A stretch of 64,000 nucleotides of DNA, taken from positions 62,001-126,000 of the forward strand of contig NZ_SUND01000007.1 in the NCBI RefSeq assembly GCF_005280205.1, in the 5' to 3' direction. The translations under genes were made by a program, and so were the position numbers. Below are positions 26,323 through 36,258 of the stretch, one piece after another. Source of the DNA: Bacillus yapensis. Lineage in GTDB: Bacteria; Bacillota; Bacilli; Bacillales; Cytobacillaceae. The notes beneath the pieces are model-generated. The model was not told the origin of the DNA, made no database searches, and saw only the letters and a list, made by a program, of their open reading frames with translations. Within the stretch, counting starts at the first letter, position 1, and every line of letters starts with the position of its first letter.

Positions 26323-27927
26323 TTAAAAGACAATCAAACCTCTCTCGTCATACACTGAATCTCCGCTATTACCTGAGCCGCAACGGATAGCACGATCAAG
26401 TGCCATGATAGTTGCCACCGCACCATCTATCTTTTCTGTACTTTTTTCCTTATCCGGTTTCACGTTGCCTGCCGGATCAGTTTTTATAAAAATGTTGTCT
26501 ATCATCCAACGAAGCACTGGATGCCCACCGTGAGCTATTCTTTCTTCTAATGTCAATTTCATTAGTTCTTTGGTTGGCGGTGACATATCTTTAAAGCCTT
26601 GACCGAATGGAACGACAGTAAAGCCTGCTCCTTCAAGGTTCTGAACCATTTGAACTGCTCCCCAACGGTCAAATGCAATTTCTCGAATGTTATACTTTTC
26701 GCCAAGTTCTTCAATAAACCGCTCAATGTAGCCGTAATGCACTACATTGCCTTCTGTGGTTAGAATATATCCCTGTTTCTCCCAAAGATCGTATTGAACA
26801 TGGTCTCTTCGGACTCGAAGGTCAATGTTGTCCTCTGGCATCCAAAAATACGGAAGAACAATGTATTTATCTGTTTCATCCTCCGGTGGGAAAACTAGTA
26901 CAAAGGCTGTAATATCTGTTGTAGAAGATAAGTCAAGACCTCCATAACACACCCGTCCTTCGAGACTTTCTGGTATAACTGGAAATGCACAGGCATCCCA
27001 CTTTGCCATTGGCATCCATCGAACAGATTGTTTAACCCACTGATTTAGGCGCAATTGCCGGAAGCTGTTCTCCTCAGCTGGGTTCTGCTTTGCACTTTCA
27101 CAAGCAGCTCTTACTTTGTCAATCCCCACTGTGATTCCCAAGCTTGGATTTGCTTTTTTCCACACTTTTGGGTCTGTCCAATCATCCTCTTCTTTAGCTC
27201 CGTAGATTACGGGGTAAAAGGTGGGATCGTATTTTCTGCCCTCAATAATATCAACCGCTTTCTGGTGTGTTTCGTAGCAGATACTCTGGGTATCCGTCCC
27301 CGCAGTGGTGATAAGAAAATATAGCGGTTGAGTTCTCGCATCCCCAGATCCTTTCGTCATAACGTCAAATAATTTCCTGTTTGGCTGAGTATGAAGTTCA
27401 TCAAAAACAACACCATGTATATTGAAGCCGTGTTTAGAGTAGGCTTCAGCCGACAATACCTGATAGAAGCTGTTGGTCGGCAGGTACACCAATCGCTTAG
27501 TTGAAGCCAGCAACTTTACTCGTTTATTCAGCGCTGGACACATCCGCACCATATCGGCTGCTACTTCAAATACAATTGATGCCTGCTGGCGATCTGCGGC
27601 ACAACCGTATACCTCTGCTCGTTCTTCACCATCTCCACAAGTGAGGAGAAGTGCGATTGCTGCTGCAAGTTCGCTTTTTCCCATCTTTTTAGGTATTTCT
27701 ATATAAGCCGTGTTAAACTGCCGGTATCCATTAGGTTTTAAGATACCGAATAAATCACGGACAATTTGCTCCTGCCAATCGATAAGTTCAAAAGGCTTGC
27801 CTGCCCATGAACCTTTCGTATGGGAGAGTGCTTCGATAAAAGCCACAGCGTAATCAGCAGCGTCCTTATCGTAATATGACCCTTCAGCTATAAAGGCGGT
27901 CGGCTTATATTTCTTCAGTTTCCGCAT
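26323..27927 (-). CDS. terL: Terminase large subunit
   Basis: About 534 residues from ATG 27927 (AGGGGCGGTG upstream). The ATPase part has EIPKKMGKSELAAAIALLLT (Walker A variant) and GVVFDELHTQPNRKLFDVMT (Walker B with catalytic Glu). The nuclease part has CYGGLDLSSTTDITAFVLVF, IREIAFDRWGAVQMVQNLEG and the final VKPDKEKSTEKIDGAVATIM, supplying the metal-binding acids. It packages DNA into the head. It is about 12 kb from its small subunit because of the interposed genes and insertion. Confidence 0.95.
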   Translation of the reverse strand: MRKLKKYKPTAFIAEGSYYDKDAADYAVAFIEALSHTKGSWAGKPFELIDWQEQIVRDLFGILKPNGYRQFNTAYIEIPKKMGKSELAAAIALLLTCGDGEERAEVYGCAADRQQASIVFEVAADMVRMCPALNKRVKLLASTKRLVYLPTNSFYQVLSAEAYSKHGFNIHGVVFDELHTQPNRKLFDVMTKGSGDARTQPLYFLITTAGTDTQSICYETHQKAVDIIEGRKYDPTFYPVIYGAKEEDDWTDPKVWKKANPSLGITVGIDKVRAACESAKQNPAEENSFRQLRLNQWVKQSVRWMPMAKWDACAFPVIPESLEGRVCYGGLDLSSTTDITAFVLVFPPEDETDKYIVLPYFWMPEDNIDLRVRRDHVQYDLWEKQGYILTTEGNVVHYGYIERFIEELGEKYNIREIAFDRWGAVQMVQNLEGAGFTVVPFGQGFKDMSPPTKELMKLTLEERIAHGGHPVLRWMIDNIFIKTDPAGNVKPDKEKSTEKIDGAVATIMALDRAIRCGSGNSGDSVYDERGLIVF

Positions 27928-27958
27928 AAACACCGCCCCTTTTATGGAAAAGGACATA

Positions 27959-27990
27959 AGAAAAGAGCCTCAATCCTATAGATGAAGCCC
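27959..27990 (-). terminator. Terminator-like hairpin before terL
   Basis: The stem GGGCTTCAT/ATTGAGGCTC (with G-U pairs) is followed by TTTTC on the minus strand, between the DUF5049-like gene and terL. It may attenuate read-through into the late genes. Confidence 0.5.
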
Positions 27991-28015
27991 TTTTCTCTAT
28001 CCTATTTAGATTTAG

Positions 28016-28204
28016 TTATTTCTTTTTATCCACTTCACCCGTCAGTATGAAATGAGCATATTCTGCTTTATGGTCTATTAAATAGACTACCAATTCATAA
28101 AACCCTCGTTCATTTGCCTCATACTGTACCCGGTCCACATCAAACATATTTGTGACTCCACTTTCTCGGATGGAAAGGATTTGTTCCTTAATTATTTCAT
28201 TCAT
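28016..28204 (-). CDS. DUF5049-like small phage protein
   Basis: 62 residues: EIIKEQILSIRESGVTNMFD, VQYEANERGFYELVVYLIDH. The pattern matches DUF5049, a small family encoded beside methylase and terminase genes in Bacillota phages. An AAAGGAG site precedes the ATG. Function unknown. Confidence 0.7.
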   Translation of the reverse strand: MNEIIKEQILSIRESGVTNMFDVDRVQYEANERGFYELVVYLIDHKAEYAHFILTGEVDKKK

Positions 28205-28282
28205 TAGTTGACTCCTTTGAAAACAATACTACAATACAAATCTACATATTTACTGCCATATTTGGCTTAAATTGTGTATGTT

Positions 28283-28510
28283 TTACTCTTCGATTTTCTT
28301 GCATAAATCCTCACCAAAAGCCACTCCAAGGGAACCACCGGAATCCCAACTGACGTGAATCGTTCCTATGTCATCAACACTAATAACCGTACCTTTCGCT
28401 CCAGGCTGAAGTTTGGTATAAGGGTCGTTCATTTTAAGTAGCATCACACGTGTTCCTGGAGTGTAATAGCTTCTAAGTTGCTTTAACATTTCTGGGTGAA
28501 TGATATTCAT
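28283..28510 (-). CDS. DUF4314-like small phage protein
   Basis: 75 residues with YYTPGTRVMLLKMNDPYTKL and GAKGTVISVDDIGTIHVSWD, a small beta-barrel (SH3/KOW-like) pattern of DUF4314. It overlaps the stop of the upstream gene by 4 bp. Function unknown; a nucleic-acid-binding role is only suggested by the fold type. Confidence 0.75.
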   Translation of the reverse strand: MNIIHPEMLKQLRSYYTPGTRVMLLKMNDPYTKLQPGAKGTVISVDDIGTIHVSWDSGGSLGVAFGEDLCKKIEE

Positions 28511-29205
28511 TGTTCACTCACCTCCTGCTTTGCCGTTCCGCTTTTGAAAGCGGAGCTACCTGACAGCTTGGAGAGGAGAATCTTTCGTTCCATCTTATAT
28601 TCTGAACCGATAAAACCAAGCCTTAGAAGGAAGCAACGGAAAGCGTACTTTTCATTCTCTACTAATTTCTCGGTGGAGTTGACACGGGTCTGTTTTTTCG
28701 CCATTTCGCAAAGTGCCGTGACAAAATGGGTGTATGCCTTAACCTCTTCTGAGGAGCACTCACCTTGAAACCAAGGGAAGGCGACATATTCCTCATCTTC
28801 AATGATGGGAATGGAGTCCGTATCAAGTGCTTTCCTTATAAGAGTAGCTTTACTTTCTACTAATCCTTTTAGGTTCTCGATTGCCGTGTCGGTAAAATCT
28901 GCCCGTGGCATTTGAATTATCAGATTGATAGATTCTTCCCTTTCATTTACTTCTGCTTTCGGAAGTGGTGTGTCAAATTCTTCTGAAATTGCTTTGAAAT
29001 CGTGAAATCTCAATAGATCATCGACCAGTTCCTTATTGTCTGGTCCACTTAGAACTCCGTTTTTGTTAACATTGTAGTCTGCCACCTCATATGCAAATGT
29101 AGGTGCTCCGAGATATTTTACAGGGGCATTCAGTTGTTGGCTGATTGCGTTAACCAGTGCTTTTCTTTTTGGTCCCGTAACATTATAGTGAATCTGCATT
29201 TTCAT
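28507..29205 (-). CDS. Conserved phage protein of unknown function
   Basis: 232 residues. The N-terminus MQIHYNVTGPKRKALVNAIS and the block KYLGAPTFAYEVADYNVNKN recur in Bacillota phages, often labelled virulence-related without evidence. The C-terminal part (AFPWFQGECSSEEVKAYTHF, TEKLVENEKYAFRCFLLRLG) is helical. No catalytic motif. It lies between the cytosine methylase and the DUF4314 gene. Confidence 0.65.
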   Translation of the reverse strand: MKMQIHYNVTGPKRKALVNAISQQLNAPVKYLGAPTFAYEVADYNVNKNGVLSGPDNKELVDDLLRFHDFKAISEEFDTPLPKAEVNEREESINLIIQMPRADFTDTAIENLKGLVESKATLIRKALDTDSIPIIEDEEYVAFPWFQGECSSEEVKAYTHFVTALCEMAKKQTRVNSTEKLVENEKYAFRCFLLRLGFIGSEYKMERKILLSKLSGSSAFKSGTAKQEVSEQ

Positions 29206-29299
29206 ACCGCCTTTCTATTTTCGGTACGTACATATATCACTCTAAAAGCTGTTAATATCAAGTCATTTAGAGCATCTTTCTGTAGAAAATACGGTTCCA

Positions 29300-31459
29300 T
29301 TAATCGGCGGTATTTTGTGTAGATAACACAATGCCAGTCAGCACAAAACAGACACATGGAAGTGCTACGCCATTACCCCACATTTTGTATTCGGCTGCAT
29401 CGGAATGAGGATTGTTAAGCCATTTGATAATCTGATTTCTTGTTTTTGGCCTTTTGCCTTTACCGATAATTTTGCGGTGAGTTTCCCAAACCTCCGTCCA
29501 GAATGAAATTTCATCTTCTGTCGGATTTTCTGTACCAAGATCATCGCACCAATTATCGGGAAAACCTTGCAATCTTGCACATTCCGTTGGTGTGAGCCTT
29601 CGAACAATATAGTCCGGCTCAACCAATCCGTTTTGATAGCCTGGATTGGTGCCATTGATAATCGTATTTGATGTGCCGTCCTGTCTGTAGCATTGACTTT
29701 CAGCTTTCATCTGAGGATAAAACGAAGCTGGGTGTGCCACTGCTCCAGGGCCTTTTGCTGTGAGCGTAGGTTGCTGTTCTTCATCTATAGAAGGTTTATA
29801 CAGAGCGTTCTTTCCTTGATTAAAAGCCGCCCTATCAATACCGTAAGAAGGCTGAGTCACTACAGGAGCATCCTTATAATCTCTCGACAATAACGTTGGT
29901 GCTTTATCTTCTTCAACCTGTGCATAGGCTCCGGTAGTCATGGCATAGGCAACAGCATGGCGATCAGCGGTATTAAGCGTAAAAGAAACCTCTTCATCTA
30001 TACCGCTTCCTTTGGGACCATTTTTATCCTCTCTTCCAATCATCGAGCCTTGCAGAGCAACTACTGCAATACCACCTTGATTACATCCTGGATTTCCTCC
30101 ATTAGCATCAATGGTTCGAGAAGTATCTGCTTCATATATACCGCTATGTGGATTGCTTGACTGCATGGAATTGCTTTTATCAGAACAGATGCCATATGCG
30201 GTAGGCACAAAAACAGTCTGATCATTATTGCATCCAAGAGTTGCAGACTTATCATCTTGTATCAATGCACCCTTACCACCGCCTTCACAGCCAGAGCGGA
30301 TTTTTAACGTTTTAGGAGTGTTCATAATAAGGGGTACATTCCCGCCACCAGTTCCCATCCGAGAGGTCAGCGTCTGTACTTTATTATCCTCCGAGAGTTT
30401 CACACGGCTATCAGTTGGATGGTTTTCAATGACAACAGCTGTTTGATTATCTCCCATGTTTGCACGAAGTGATCCACTTAAGTTTTCGTCAGTATGGCCA
30501 CCAACTCGAGAAGCAGCACCCGGTTCAAAGGACATGACTGCACCTGGGACAACACCTGCTCTAAGTGTAGGGGAACGTTCTTCCTCATATCCTACACTTC
30601 TGCTCTTGGCACTGTGTTCAGTACAAAATCCGCTTGACTGCATTACGCAAGGCTGATGTCCATGTTCCTCTGCTCGAAGTGTTGCTGTAATATCCTTCGA
30701 AACAGACATCACTCTTCCGCCTTGGTCATTTAGGCAAGTTATGCTATCGCCTGTTTTTCCAGAGCGGTTTTTAGCATTTCCGGCAGTTCTTTGCCACGGG
30801 CTGCCGCTCGGCGTAAAATCCCTTGACAAGCCTTCGGACTCAAATAGTATTTCTGCGGCACATCTGCCTGCAAAATCTGCGACAAGGTAGATTCTACGAC
30901 GACGTTGGGGTACTCCGAAATATTGCGCATCGATAGTTCGGTAAGCCACGCTCCATCCGTCTCCCATATAGATGTCAGCGTATGGCCATCGTCCTTTTTC
31001 AGGTAAAGGCACCGAGGTGTTCGGCTCTTTGACACCGATGACCGCTTCGAGGACTGCCCTAAAGTCCTCTCCTTTATTTGACGAGAATGCGCCGGGTACA
31101 TTTTCCCAGACTGCATACCTTGGATATTGTCCATTGGTCTTACACCTCATTTCCTTGATAATTCTTATTGCTTCATAAAAAAGGACGGATTGTTCTCCGT
31201 CCAGACCAGCTCTTTTACCCGCCACACTCATATCTGTGCAGGGAGAGCCAAATGTTATGATATCTACAGGTGGAAGCTCCGCACCATTTAATTTGTTTAT
31301 ATCCCCATAATGCTTCATCTGAGGGATGCGTTTGGTCGTAACTCTTATAGGAAACGGCTCAATTTCAGATGCCCATAAAGGCTCAATGCCACAGAGCAGA
31401 CCGCCTAGAGGAAAACCTCCGCTCCCATCAAAAAGGGAGCCGAGTGTCAATTTACTCAT
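29300..31459 (-). CDS. Phage DNA (cytosine-5) methyltransferase with repeat-filled target domain
   Basis: About 719 residues; ATG 31459 is chosen for its GGAGGTGA at six bases. Catalytic core: motif I LGSLFDGSGGFPLGG, motif IV GSPCTDMS (nucleophile Cys74), motif VI ENVPGA, motif VIII PQRRRRIYLV; C-terminal motifs IX-X RRLTPTECARLQGFPDNW and MWGNGVALPC. Between about residues 205 and 615 lies an unusually long insert with about ten degenerate units of the type xxTLxA..G....AVV (near 257, 296, 328, 361, 405, 447, 491, 520, 563, 597). Typical single-target enzymes are 320-450 residues. It probably protects phage DNA from restriction. Confidence 0.9.
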   Translation of the reverse strand: MSKLTLGSLFDGSGGFPLGGLLCGIEPLWASEIEPFPIRVTTKRIPQMKHYGDINKLNGAELPPVDIITFGSPCTDMSVAGKRAGLDGEQSVLFYEAIRIIKEMRCKTNGQYPRYAVWENVPGAFSSNKGEDFRAVLEAVIGVKEPNTSVPLPEKGRWPYADIYMGDGWSVAYRTIDAQYFGVPQRRRRIYLVADFAGRCAAEILFESEGLSRDFTPSGSPWQRTAGNAKNRSGKTGDSITCLNDQGGRVMSVSKDITATLRAEEHGHQPCVMQSSGFCTEHSAKSRSVGYEEERSPTLRAGVVPGAVMSFEPGAASRVGGHTDENLSGSLRANMGDNQTAVVIENHPTDSRVKLSEDNKVQTLTSRMGTGGGNVPLIMNTPKTLKIRSGCEGGGKGALIQDDKSATLGCNNDQTVFVPTAYGICSDKSNSMQSSNPHSGIYEADTSRTIDANGGNPGCNQGGIAVVALQGSMIGREDKNGPKGSGIDEEVSFTLNTADRHAVAYAMTTGAYAQVEEDKAPTLLSRDYKDAPVVTQPSYGIDRAAFNQGKNALYKPSIDEEQQPTLTAKGPGAVAHPASFYPQMKAESQCYRQDGTSNTIINGTNPGYQNGLVEPDYIVRRLTPTECARLQGFPDNWCDDLGTENPTEDEISFWTEVWETHRKIIGKGKRPKTRNQIIKWLNNPHSDAAEYKMWGNGVALPCVCFVLTGIVLSTQNTAD

Positions 31460-32216
31460 CTGCATTCACCTCCGGCAGGTCACAATATCTTATTTTCGAA
31501 CCATCTCTTAAAAGAAACACACCGTCTGAGTTTCCAACTTGCTCAATATACCTTTTCACAATAACATCACAGTACTTTTCATCCAGTTCAATGGTGTAAC
31601 AGATTCTATCTGTCTGCTCACAAGCAATCAGTGTACTTCCTGAACCACCAAAAGGATCAAGCACGATACAATTAGAAAGGCTTGAGTTCAAAATAGGGTA
31701 GGCCACAAGTGCAACTGGTTTCATCGTAGGATGATCACTGTTTTTCTTCGGTTTCTCAAATTCCCAGATGGTGGTCTGCTTTCTATCGGAATACCAGTTA
31801 TGCTTGCCTTTCTTTTTCCACCCAAAGAGAATAGGTTCATGCTGCCACTGATAAGGAGAGCGACCGAGAACAAGGGACTGCTTTTTCCAAATACAAGTAC
31901 CGGAAAGATAAAATCCTGCATCGGAGAATGCTCTTCTAAAATTGAGTCCTTCGGTATCCGCATGGAATACATAAATAGAAGCGTCCTTCGCCATTACTGC
32001 TTCGGTGTTCTGAAATGCTGCAAGCAGGAAATCGTAGAACGCTTCGTTAGCCATATTGTCATTTTTGATTTTTCCAGCAGTGCCTTCATAGTTAACATTA
32101 TATGGAGGGTCCGTAACTACCAAATTAGCAGTTTTCCCATCCATCAAGACATTAAAGGTGTCTTTCTTTGTACTGTCTCCGCAGACTAATCGATGCTGCC
32201 CAAGTAGCCAAACATC
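31452..32216 (-). pseudogene. Adenine methylase half of an interrupted ParB-methyltransferase
   Basis: 3' part of a split gene. The frame is open from 32216 and begins DVWLLGQHRLVCGDST, then VVTDPPYNVNYEG (catalytic DPPY) and LDPFGGSGSTLIACEQ (SAM-binding motif). It lacks the N-terminal ParB-like domain and a native start; a TTG at 32147 is the only nearby start. The missing half is at 38298-38775 on the same strand, ending HLGAP where HLG-D-VWLLG would be expected. N6-adenine or N4-cytosine methylation would be the intact activity. Its end overlaps the cytosine methylase start. Confidence 0.88.
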
Positions 32217-32489
32217 TGAATCGGCTACACTTAACTGGACAAAAAAATTAAGGTCAAGTAGACTAACTACCTAATCTGGGTATACTGCTAACAAACGTAA
32301 GAGATCCCATACCAGCAACTTTACTAGGAGAGGCGGGTATGCTAGTCTGTTTGGCAAGCCAGATGTTTTCATCATCTGGTTTCCTGGCTGGGAAAGCATG
32401 CCCGTAGAGGTTCCTTGTCAAGTTGCGGTGTTTACCCTCTAAATTTGGAAGTCTACTTCATCTCATTCAGTTAATGGAGGTACGCCGAT

Positions 32490-32755
32490 ATGACGAGAAC
32501 TAGAAGAACATTTACTCCCGAATTTAAAGCTCAAATGGTCAAACTATATGAAAGTGGTAAGCCTAGAAAAGACATTATAAGTGAATACAATTTAACGCCT
32601 TCGGCATTAGACAAATGGGTGAAACAGAGCCAAACATCTGGTTCATTTAAAGAGAAGGATAACCGAACACCTGAAGAAGAAGAGTTGATCAAACTCCGTA
32701 AAGAAAATCAGCGTTTACTGATGGAGAATGATATTTTAAAGCAAGCTGCGCTGAT
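32490..32755 (+). pseudogene. IS3 orfA (HTH), cut by the IS21 insertion
   Basis: About 89 residues of an IS3-family OrfA: TRTRRTFTPEFKAQMVKLYE, a helix-turn-helix (RKDIISEYNLTPSALDKWVK) and a leucine zipper (EEELIKLRKENQRLLMENDI). The codons ..AALI at 32755 run into the IS21 end. The lost tail resumes at 35194 as CTGATACTAGGACGAAAGTAA, i.e. LILGRK stop. An ATG with GGAGG upstream starts it. Confidence 0.85.
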
Positions 32756-32897
32756 TGTTTATGGCAAACTAAAAATGTACAGTTTGGCAATTAATTTATG
32801 TAGCCCTTTTCGGGCATAAAAAAACCACTTGCCAACATTCCTACATTCAAATAAACTTCCTGTTATTGGGCAAAAATGACAGGAGGCGATGAAGGAG

Positions 32898-34405
32898 ATG
32901 TTAGCAGTGGCAGAAATTAATTATATCAGACATGAACAAATAAAAAAGGGCGTTCGTATAGCTCTATTGCCAAACAAATGAGTCGAGACCGTAGAACGGT
33001 TCGGAAATATGCAGAGGTGGAGGATTTTAGTCCTTCAGAAGTACCAAAGCAAAAACGAAAAGCAAAAGTCATGGATCCTGTGAAACCGATTCTAGATCAA
33101 TGGCTTCAAGAAGACTTGAAGAAGAAAAAGAAGTTTCAACGAACTGCTCAACGGATGTATACGCAACTTGTCGAAGAATATGGGTTTGAAGGTTCCGCAC
33201 GATCCGTTCGGCATTATGTATCCCAACGTAAAAAACAGCTTTCCGAAGAAACAGAAACAGCTGCATTGCCATTAGAGTCGAAGCCAGGAACAGCTCAAGT
33301 GGACTTTAGGGAGGCACCATTTAAATATCGTGGAGAAGTAGTGACATGGCCATATTTGGTTTTATCGTTTCCCTATAGTAATACCTTTTACGTTCAGGTG
33401 TTTCCATCTGAAAATCGGGATTGCTTTTTAGAAGGGTTGAAACGAATCTTTCATCACATAGGTGGAGTACCTAGAGTAATTCGTTTTGATAATTTATCAC
33501 CTGCGGTGAAAAAAGTATTACCTAATGGGGAGCGAGAGCTAACGGAGGAGTTTCAGCGTTTTGTTTGCCATTATGGTTTTGAATATGAATTTTGTAATCC
33601 GGCTAGTGGAAACGAAAAAGGACATGTGGAATCGATGGTGAAATATGTTCGAAACAACTTCTTTCTTCCGGAGCTTGTGGTGCATGACATAGAACAACTG
33701 AATGAAACGCTATGGGGAAAGGCAGAAAAGGAACGAAACCGTCTTCATTATCAAAAAGGTATTGTACTTGCCGAACTGTATTTGGCAGATAAAGAGCAGT
33801 TTTTACAGTTACCAGCGAAAGAGTATGAGTGTGTGCGGTATGAACAAGTAAAAGCTGATAAGTATGGCTATATTCGAGTGGAAAATAAACTCTATTCGAC
33901 GTCTCCGCGTTTTGCCAAATCCACAGTTTTGGCAAAAATCTCGTACAACCGAATCGAGATCCTAACAGAAGATTATGACACGATTGTTTGCCATCCACGT
34001 CTTTACGGTAATAAACAAAAATCGATGATATGGCAACCGTATCTAACGTTGATGTCGAAAAGACCGACAGCGATGAAATACACAAGTTTTTACGATCAGT
34101 TACCTCCATTGTGGCAACAATACTTTACACAATGTACGCTGTCAGAAAAACAACAAGCATTACAGCTCTTATCGGTGATTCTAAAAGACTACGATTTTGA
34201 GTTACCTACGCAAGCTTTACAGCTTGCCTCTGAAAACGGGCATCCATCTGTAGAGTCGATTAAACAAGTGTTTTATCAACTCATTAACGGACGAGGACAG
34301 CGCCCTATCATTCAACCGAAAGGTTCGTTACCTGTCATACCGAATGCGACAAGAGGGTTAGAGCATTATGATCAGCTTTTCCCTTCTAGAGGAGGGAAGC
34401 AGTGA
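32898..34405 (+). pseudogene. istA: IS21 transposase istA, frameshifted
   Basis: The start ATG TTA GCA (MLAVAEINYIRHEQIKKG) is at 32898. One base appears to be missing near 32950 (AAAAAAGGGCGTTCG), and the rest resumes in another frame as MSRDRRTVRKYAEVEDFSPS. The main part is a DDE transposase: HTH, then ESKPGTAQVDFREAPFKYRG (first Asp), RVIRFDNLSPAVKKVLPNGE and NPASGNEKGHVESMVKYVRN (Glu). 475 residues remain after the frameshift. Without the N-terminal HTH it is unlikely to work. Confidence 0.85.
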
Positions 34406-35126
34406 TGGATCAAAAGATTCGAGAATATGCAAAACGGTTGAAATTAAGCTGGATTCGTCAGCATTATCATGAAATCGAAGCAATGAGCCATGAGGAGTAT
34501 CTTCTCCAACTCTTTGAACAAGAAGTGAAACAACGGGAAAAACGAAAGGTTACCAATTACTCTCTCAGGCAACGTTGCCTAAAATAGCAGGAAAGCCATT
34601 TGAATGGACCCACATTCAAATGGCTCAAGGCATCACAGCAGAATATCTGTTAAACGGGCACTTTATTGAAAATGGAGAAAATCTAATCTTTTATGGAGGT
34701 GTGGGTACCGGAAAGACCTACTTATCCACGTTAATTGGTTTAAACGCGATTCAAAAATTAGAGAAGCGCATCAAATTTTATACGGTAACTGGTCTAGTGA
34801 ATAGCTTACTAGATGCGCACGAAAAAGGCTCGTTGAGCCGGGTCTTTAAGCAGATAGAGAAACTCGATCTTCTGATTCTTGATGAAATAGGGTACATCCC
34901 TCTACATAAACAGGGGGCAGAACTTCTTTTTCAAGTCATCTCAATGTGTTATGAAAGAAAGAGCATGATTGTGACGACGAATTTACAATTTGGTCAGTGG
35001 AATCACGTATTTGGGGATCCGATCTTAACGGAAGCTGTGATCGATCGGCTGATTCACCATTCTCATTTAATTGTATTTAATGGAGAAAGCTACCGGTATA
35101 AAGAATCATTATTACACAATAAGTAA
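34402..35126 (+). pseudogene. istB: IS21 helper ATPase istB, frameshifted
   Basis: The N-terminal 55 residues (DQKIREYAKRLKLSWIRQHY ..) read in one frame to about 34550. A missing base in AAGGTTACCAATTA then shifts the frame, and the ATPase resumes as LPKIAGKPFEWTHIQMAQG. Walker A GGVGTGKTYLST and Walker B LLILDEIGYIPL are intact. It overlaps istA by 4 bp. The break separates the N-terminal domain from the AAA+ core. Confidence 0.85.
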
Positions 35127-35193
35127 ATATAGGGATTGGCAAGTGGTACATTTTTAATTGCCATTTGATACATTTCCTACTTGCCAAAAACAA

Positions 35194-36054
35194 GCTGATA
35201 CTAGGACGAAAGTAAATGTGATTAAAAATAATCGTCACAAATACTCGATATCAGCAATGTGCGACGTCCTACAACTCCCAAGAAGTACCTATTATTATGA
35301 AGCAAAAGAGCAATCTAAATCAGATGATGAACTTACTGTTACCATCATCGATATTTTTCATAAAAGCCGCCAGAACTATGGCACTCGTAAGATAAAACAT
35401 GAGTTGGAAAAACTCGGTAAAATTGCATCCAGAAGACGTATTGGCCGAATCATGAAAGAAAATGGGCTAGTATCAAACTATACAGTTGGCCAGTTTAAGC
35501 CACATGTGGATAAATGTAATGAATCTAAAGTTGAAAATGTGTTGAATAGGGAATTTGATCAACAAAAGGAATTAACGGTTGTAGTCAGTGATTTAACATA
35601 CGTAAGGGTCCAAAAAAATTGGCATTACATATGTCTATTTGTTGATCTTTACAATAGAGAAATTGTTGGACATAGTGCCGGTCCTAATAAAGATGCTGGA
35701 CTAGTCTACCAAGCCTTATCAACGATTAAAGCTGATTTAAGACAAATTCAACTATTTCACACAGACCGAGGAAACGAGTTTAAAAACAAGACAATCGATG
35801 AAGCTTTAGATACATTCGAGATTAAACGGTCGTTAAGCATGAAAGGTTGCCCATATGATAACGCAGTAGCCGAAGCCACATTTAAAATTATTAAGACAGA
35901 ATTTGTAAAAGGTAAATATTTTGAAAGTTTAGAACAGTTAAAGTTGGAATTAGAAGATTATGTTCATTGGTTTAATCATATAAGAATTCACGGATCACTG
36001 GGGTATTTAAGCCCAATTGAATACAAAATAGAACACCTTAAAAAAATTGTCTAG
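35194..36054 (+). CDS. IS3-family transposase OrfB
   Basis: About 280 residues of the rve-type integrase core: HTH_21 region (FHKSRQNYGTRKIKHELEKL), DLTYVRVQKNWHYICLFVDL (first Asp), LFHTDRGNEFKNKTIDEALD (second Asp), PYDNAVAEATFKIIKTEF (Glu). In IS3 elements OrfB is made by -1 frameshifting from OrfA. With OrfA cut by the IS21, that fusion is no longer possible, although the frame stays open back into the IS21 end (ATG 35158). Confidence 0.85.
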   Translation, partial: ADTRTKVNVIKNNRHKYSISAMCDVLQLPRSTYYYEAKEQSKSDDELTVTIIDIFHKSRQNYGTRKIKHELEKLGKIASRRRIGRIMKENGLVSNYTVGQFKPHVDKCNESKVENVLNREFDQQKELTVVVSDLTYVRVQKNWHYICLFVDLYNREIVGHSAGPNKDAGLVYQALSTIKADLRQIQLFHTDRGNEFKNKTIDEALDTFEIKRSLSMKGCPYDNAVAEATFKIIKTEFVKGKYFESLEQLKLELEDYVHWFNHIRIHGSLGYLSPIEYKIEHLKKIV

Positions 36055-36178
36055 TCTAGTGTTGACATACCACTTGTCTTATTACATAACACTAATTCGT
36101 CTGAGAAGCATATAGTTTTTCGATAAAAAAGTGATTTCTTAAACTGTTTTATATCCACTCTAATTTCAAATAACTAGG

Positions 36179-36206
36179 AACCAATTATTTCATAACTCAT
36201 ATATTA
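36179..36206 (+). promoter_or_regulatory. Possible sigma-K-like promoter
   Basis: AACC (36179-36182), 15 bp, then CATATATTA (36198-36206), close to the mother-cell sigma-K pattern mACm-N16-CATAnnnTA. It lies about 50 bp before the start of the cassette gene. The match is short and could be chance in AT-rich DNA. Confidence 0.3.
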
Positions 36207-36258
36207 TAAAGAACGTCCTAGTCATTTGATAAAGGCAAAAATGGATTGGAGGATCTAT

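Larger units (their letters stand above)
32756..35193 (+). mobile_element. IS21-family element, inactive, inserted in IS3 orfA
   Basis: Ends TGTTTATGGCAA (32756) and, inverted, TGTTTTTGGCAA (ending 35192). The internal terminal repeats TGGCAATTAA..ATGTA are present at both ends. It is flanked by the 6-bp direct repeat GCTGAT (32750-32755 and 35194-35199), the expected target duplication. It carries istA and istB, each with a frameshift. Confidence 0.88.
32236..36054 (+). mobile_element. IS3-family element interrupted by an IS21-family element
   Basis: The left end TGGACAAAAAAATTAAGG (32236-32253) and the right end, read inward, TAGACAATTTTTTTAAGG (36036-36053) are imperfect inverted repeats. 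Contents: orfA (broken), orfB and the inserted IS21. A 250-bp leader precedes orfA and holds a hairpin CCAGATG..CATCTGG (about 32363-32384). No clear flanking duplication is visible. 19 bp of non-IS, non-gene sequence (32217-32235) separates the left end from the methylase fragment. Confidence 0.8.

Noticed and set aside
33603-34109. 168-codon frame opposite istA
   Set aside because: Antisense to a recognised transposase gene, no supporting motif.
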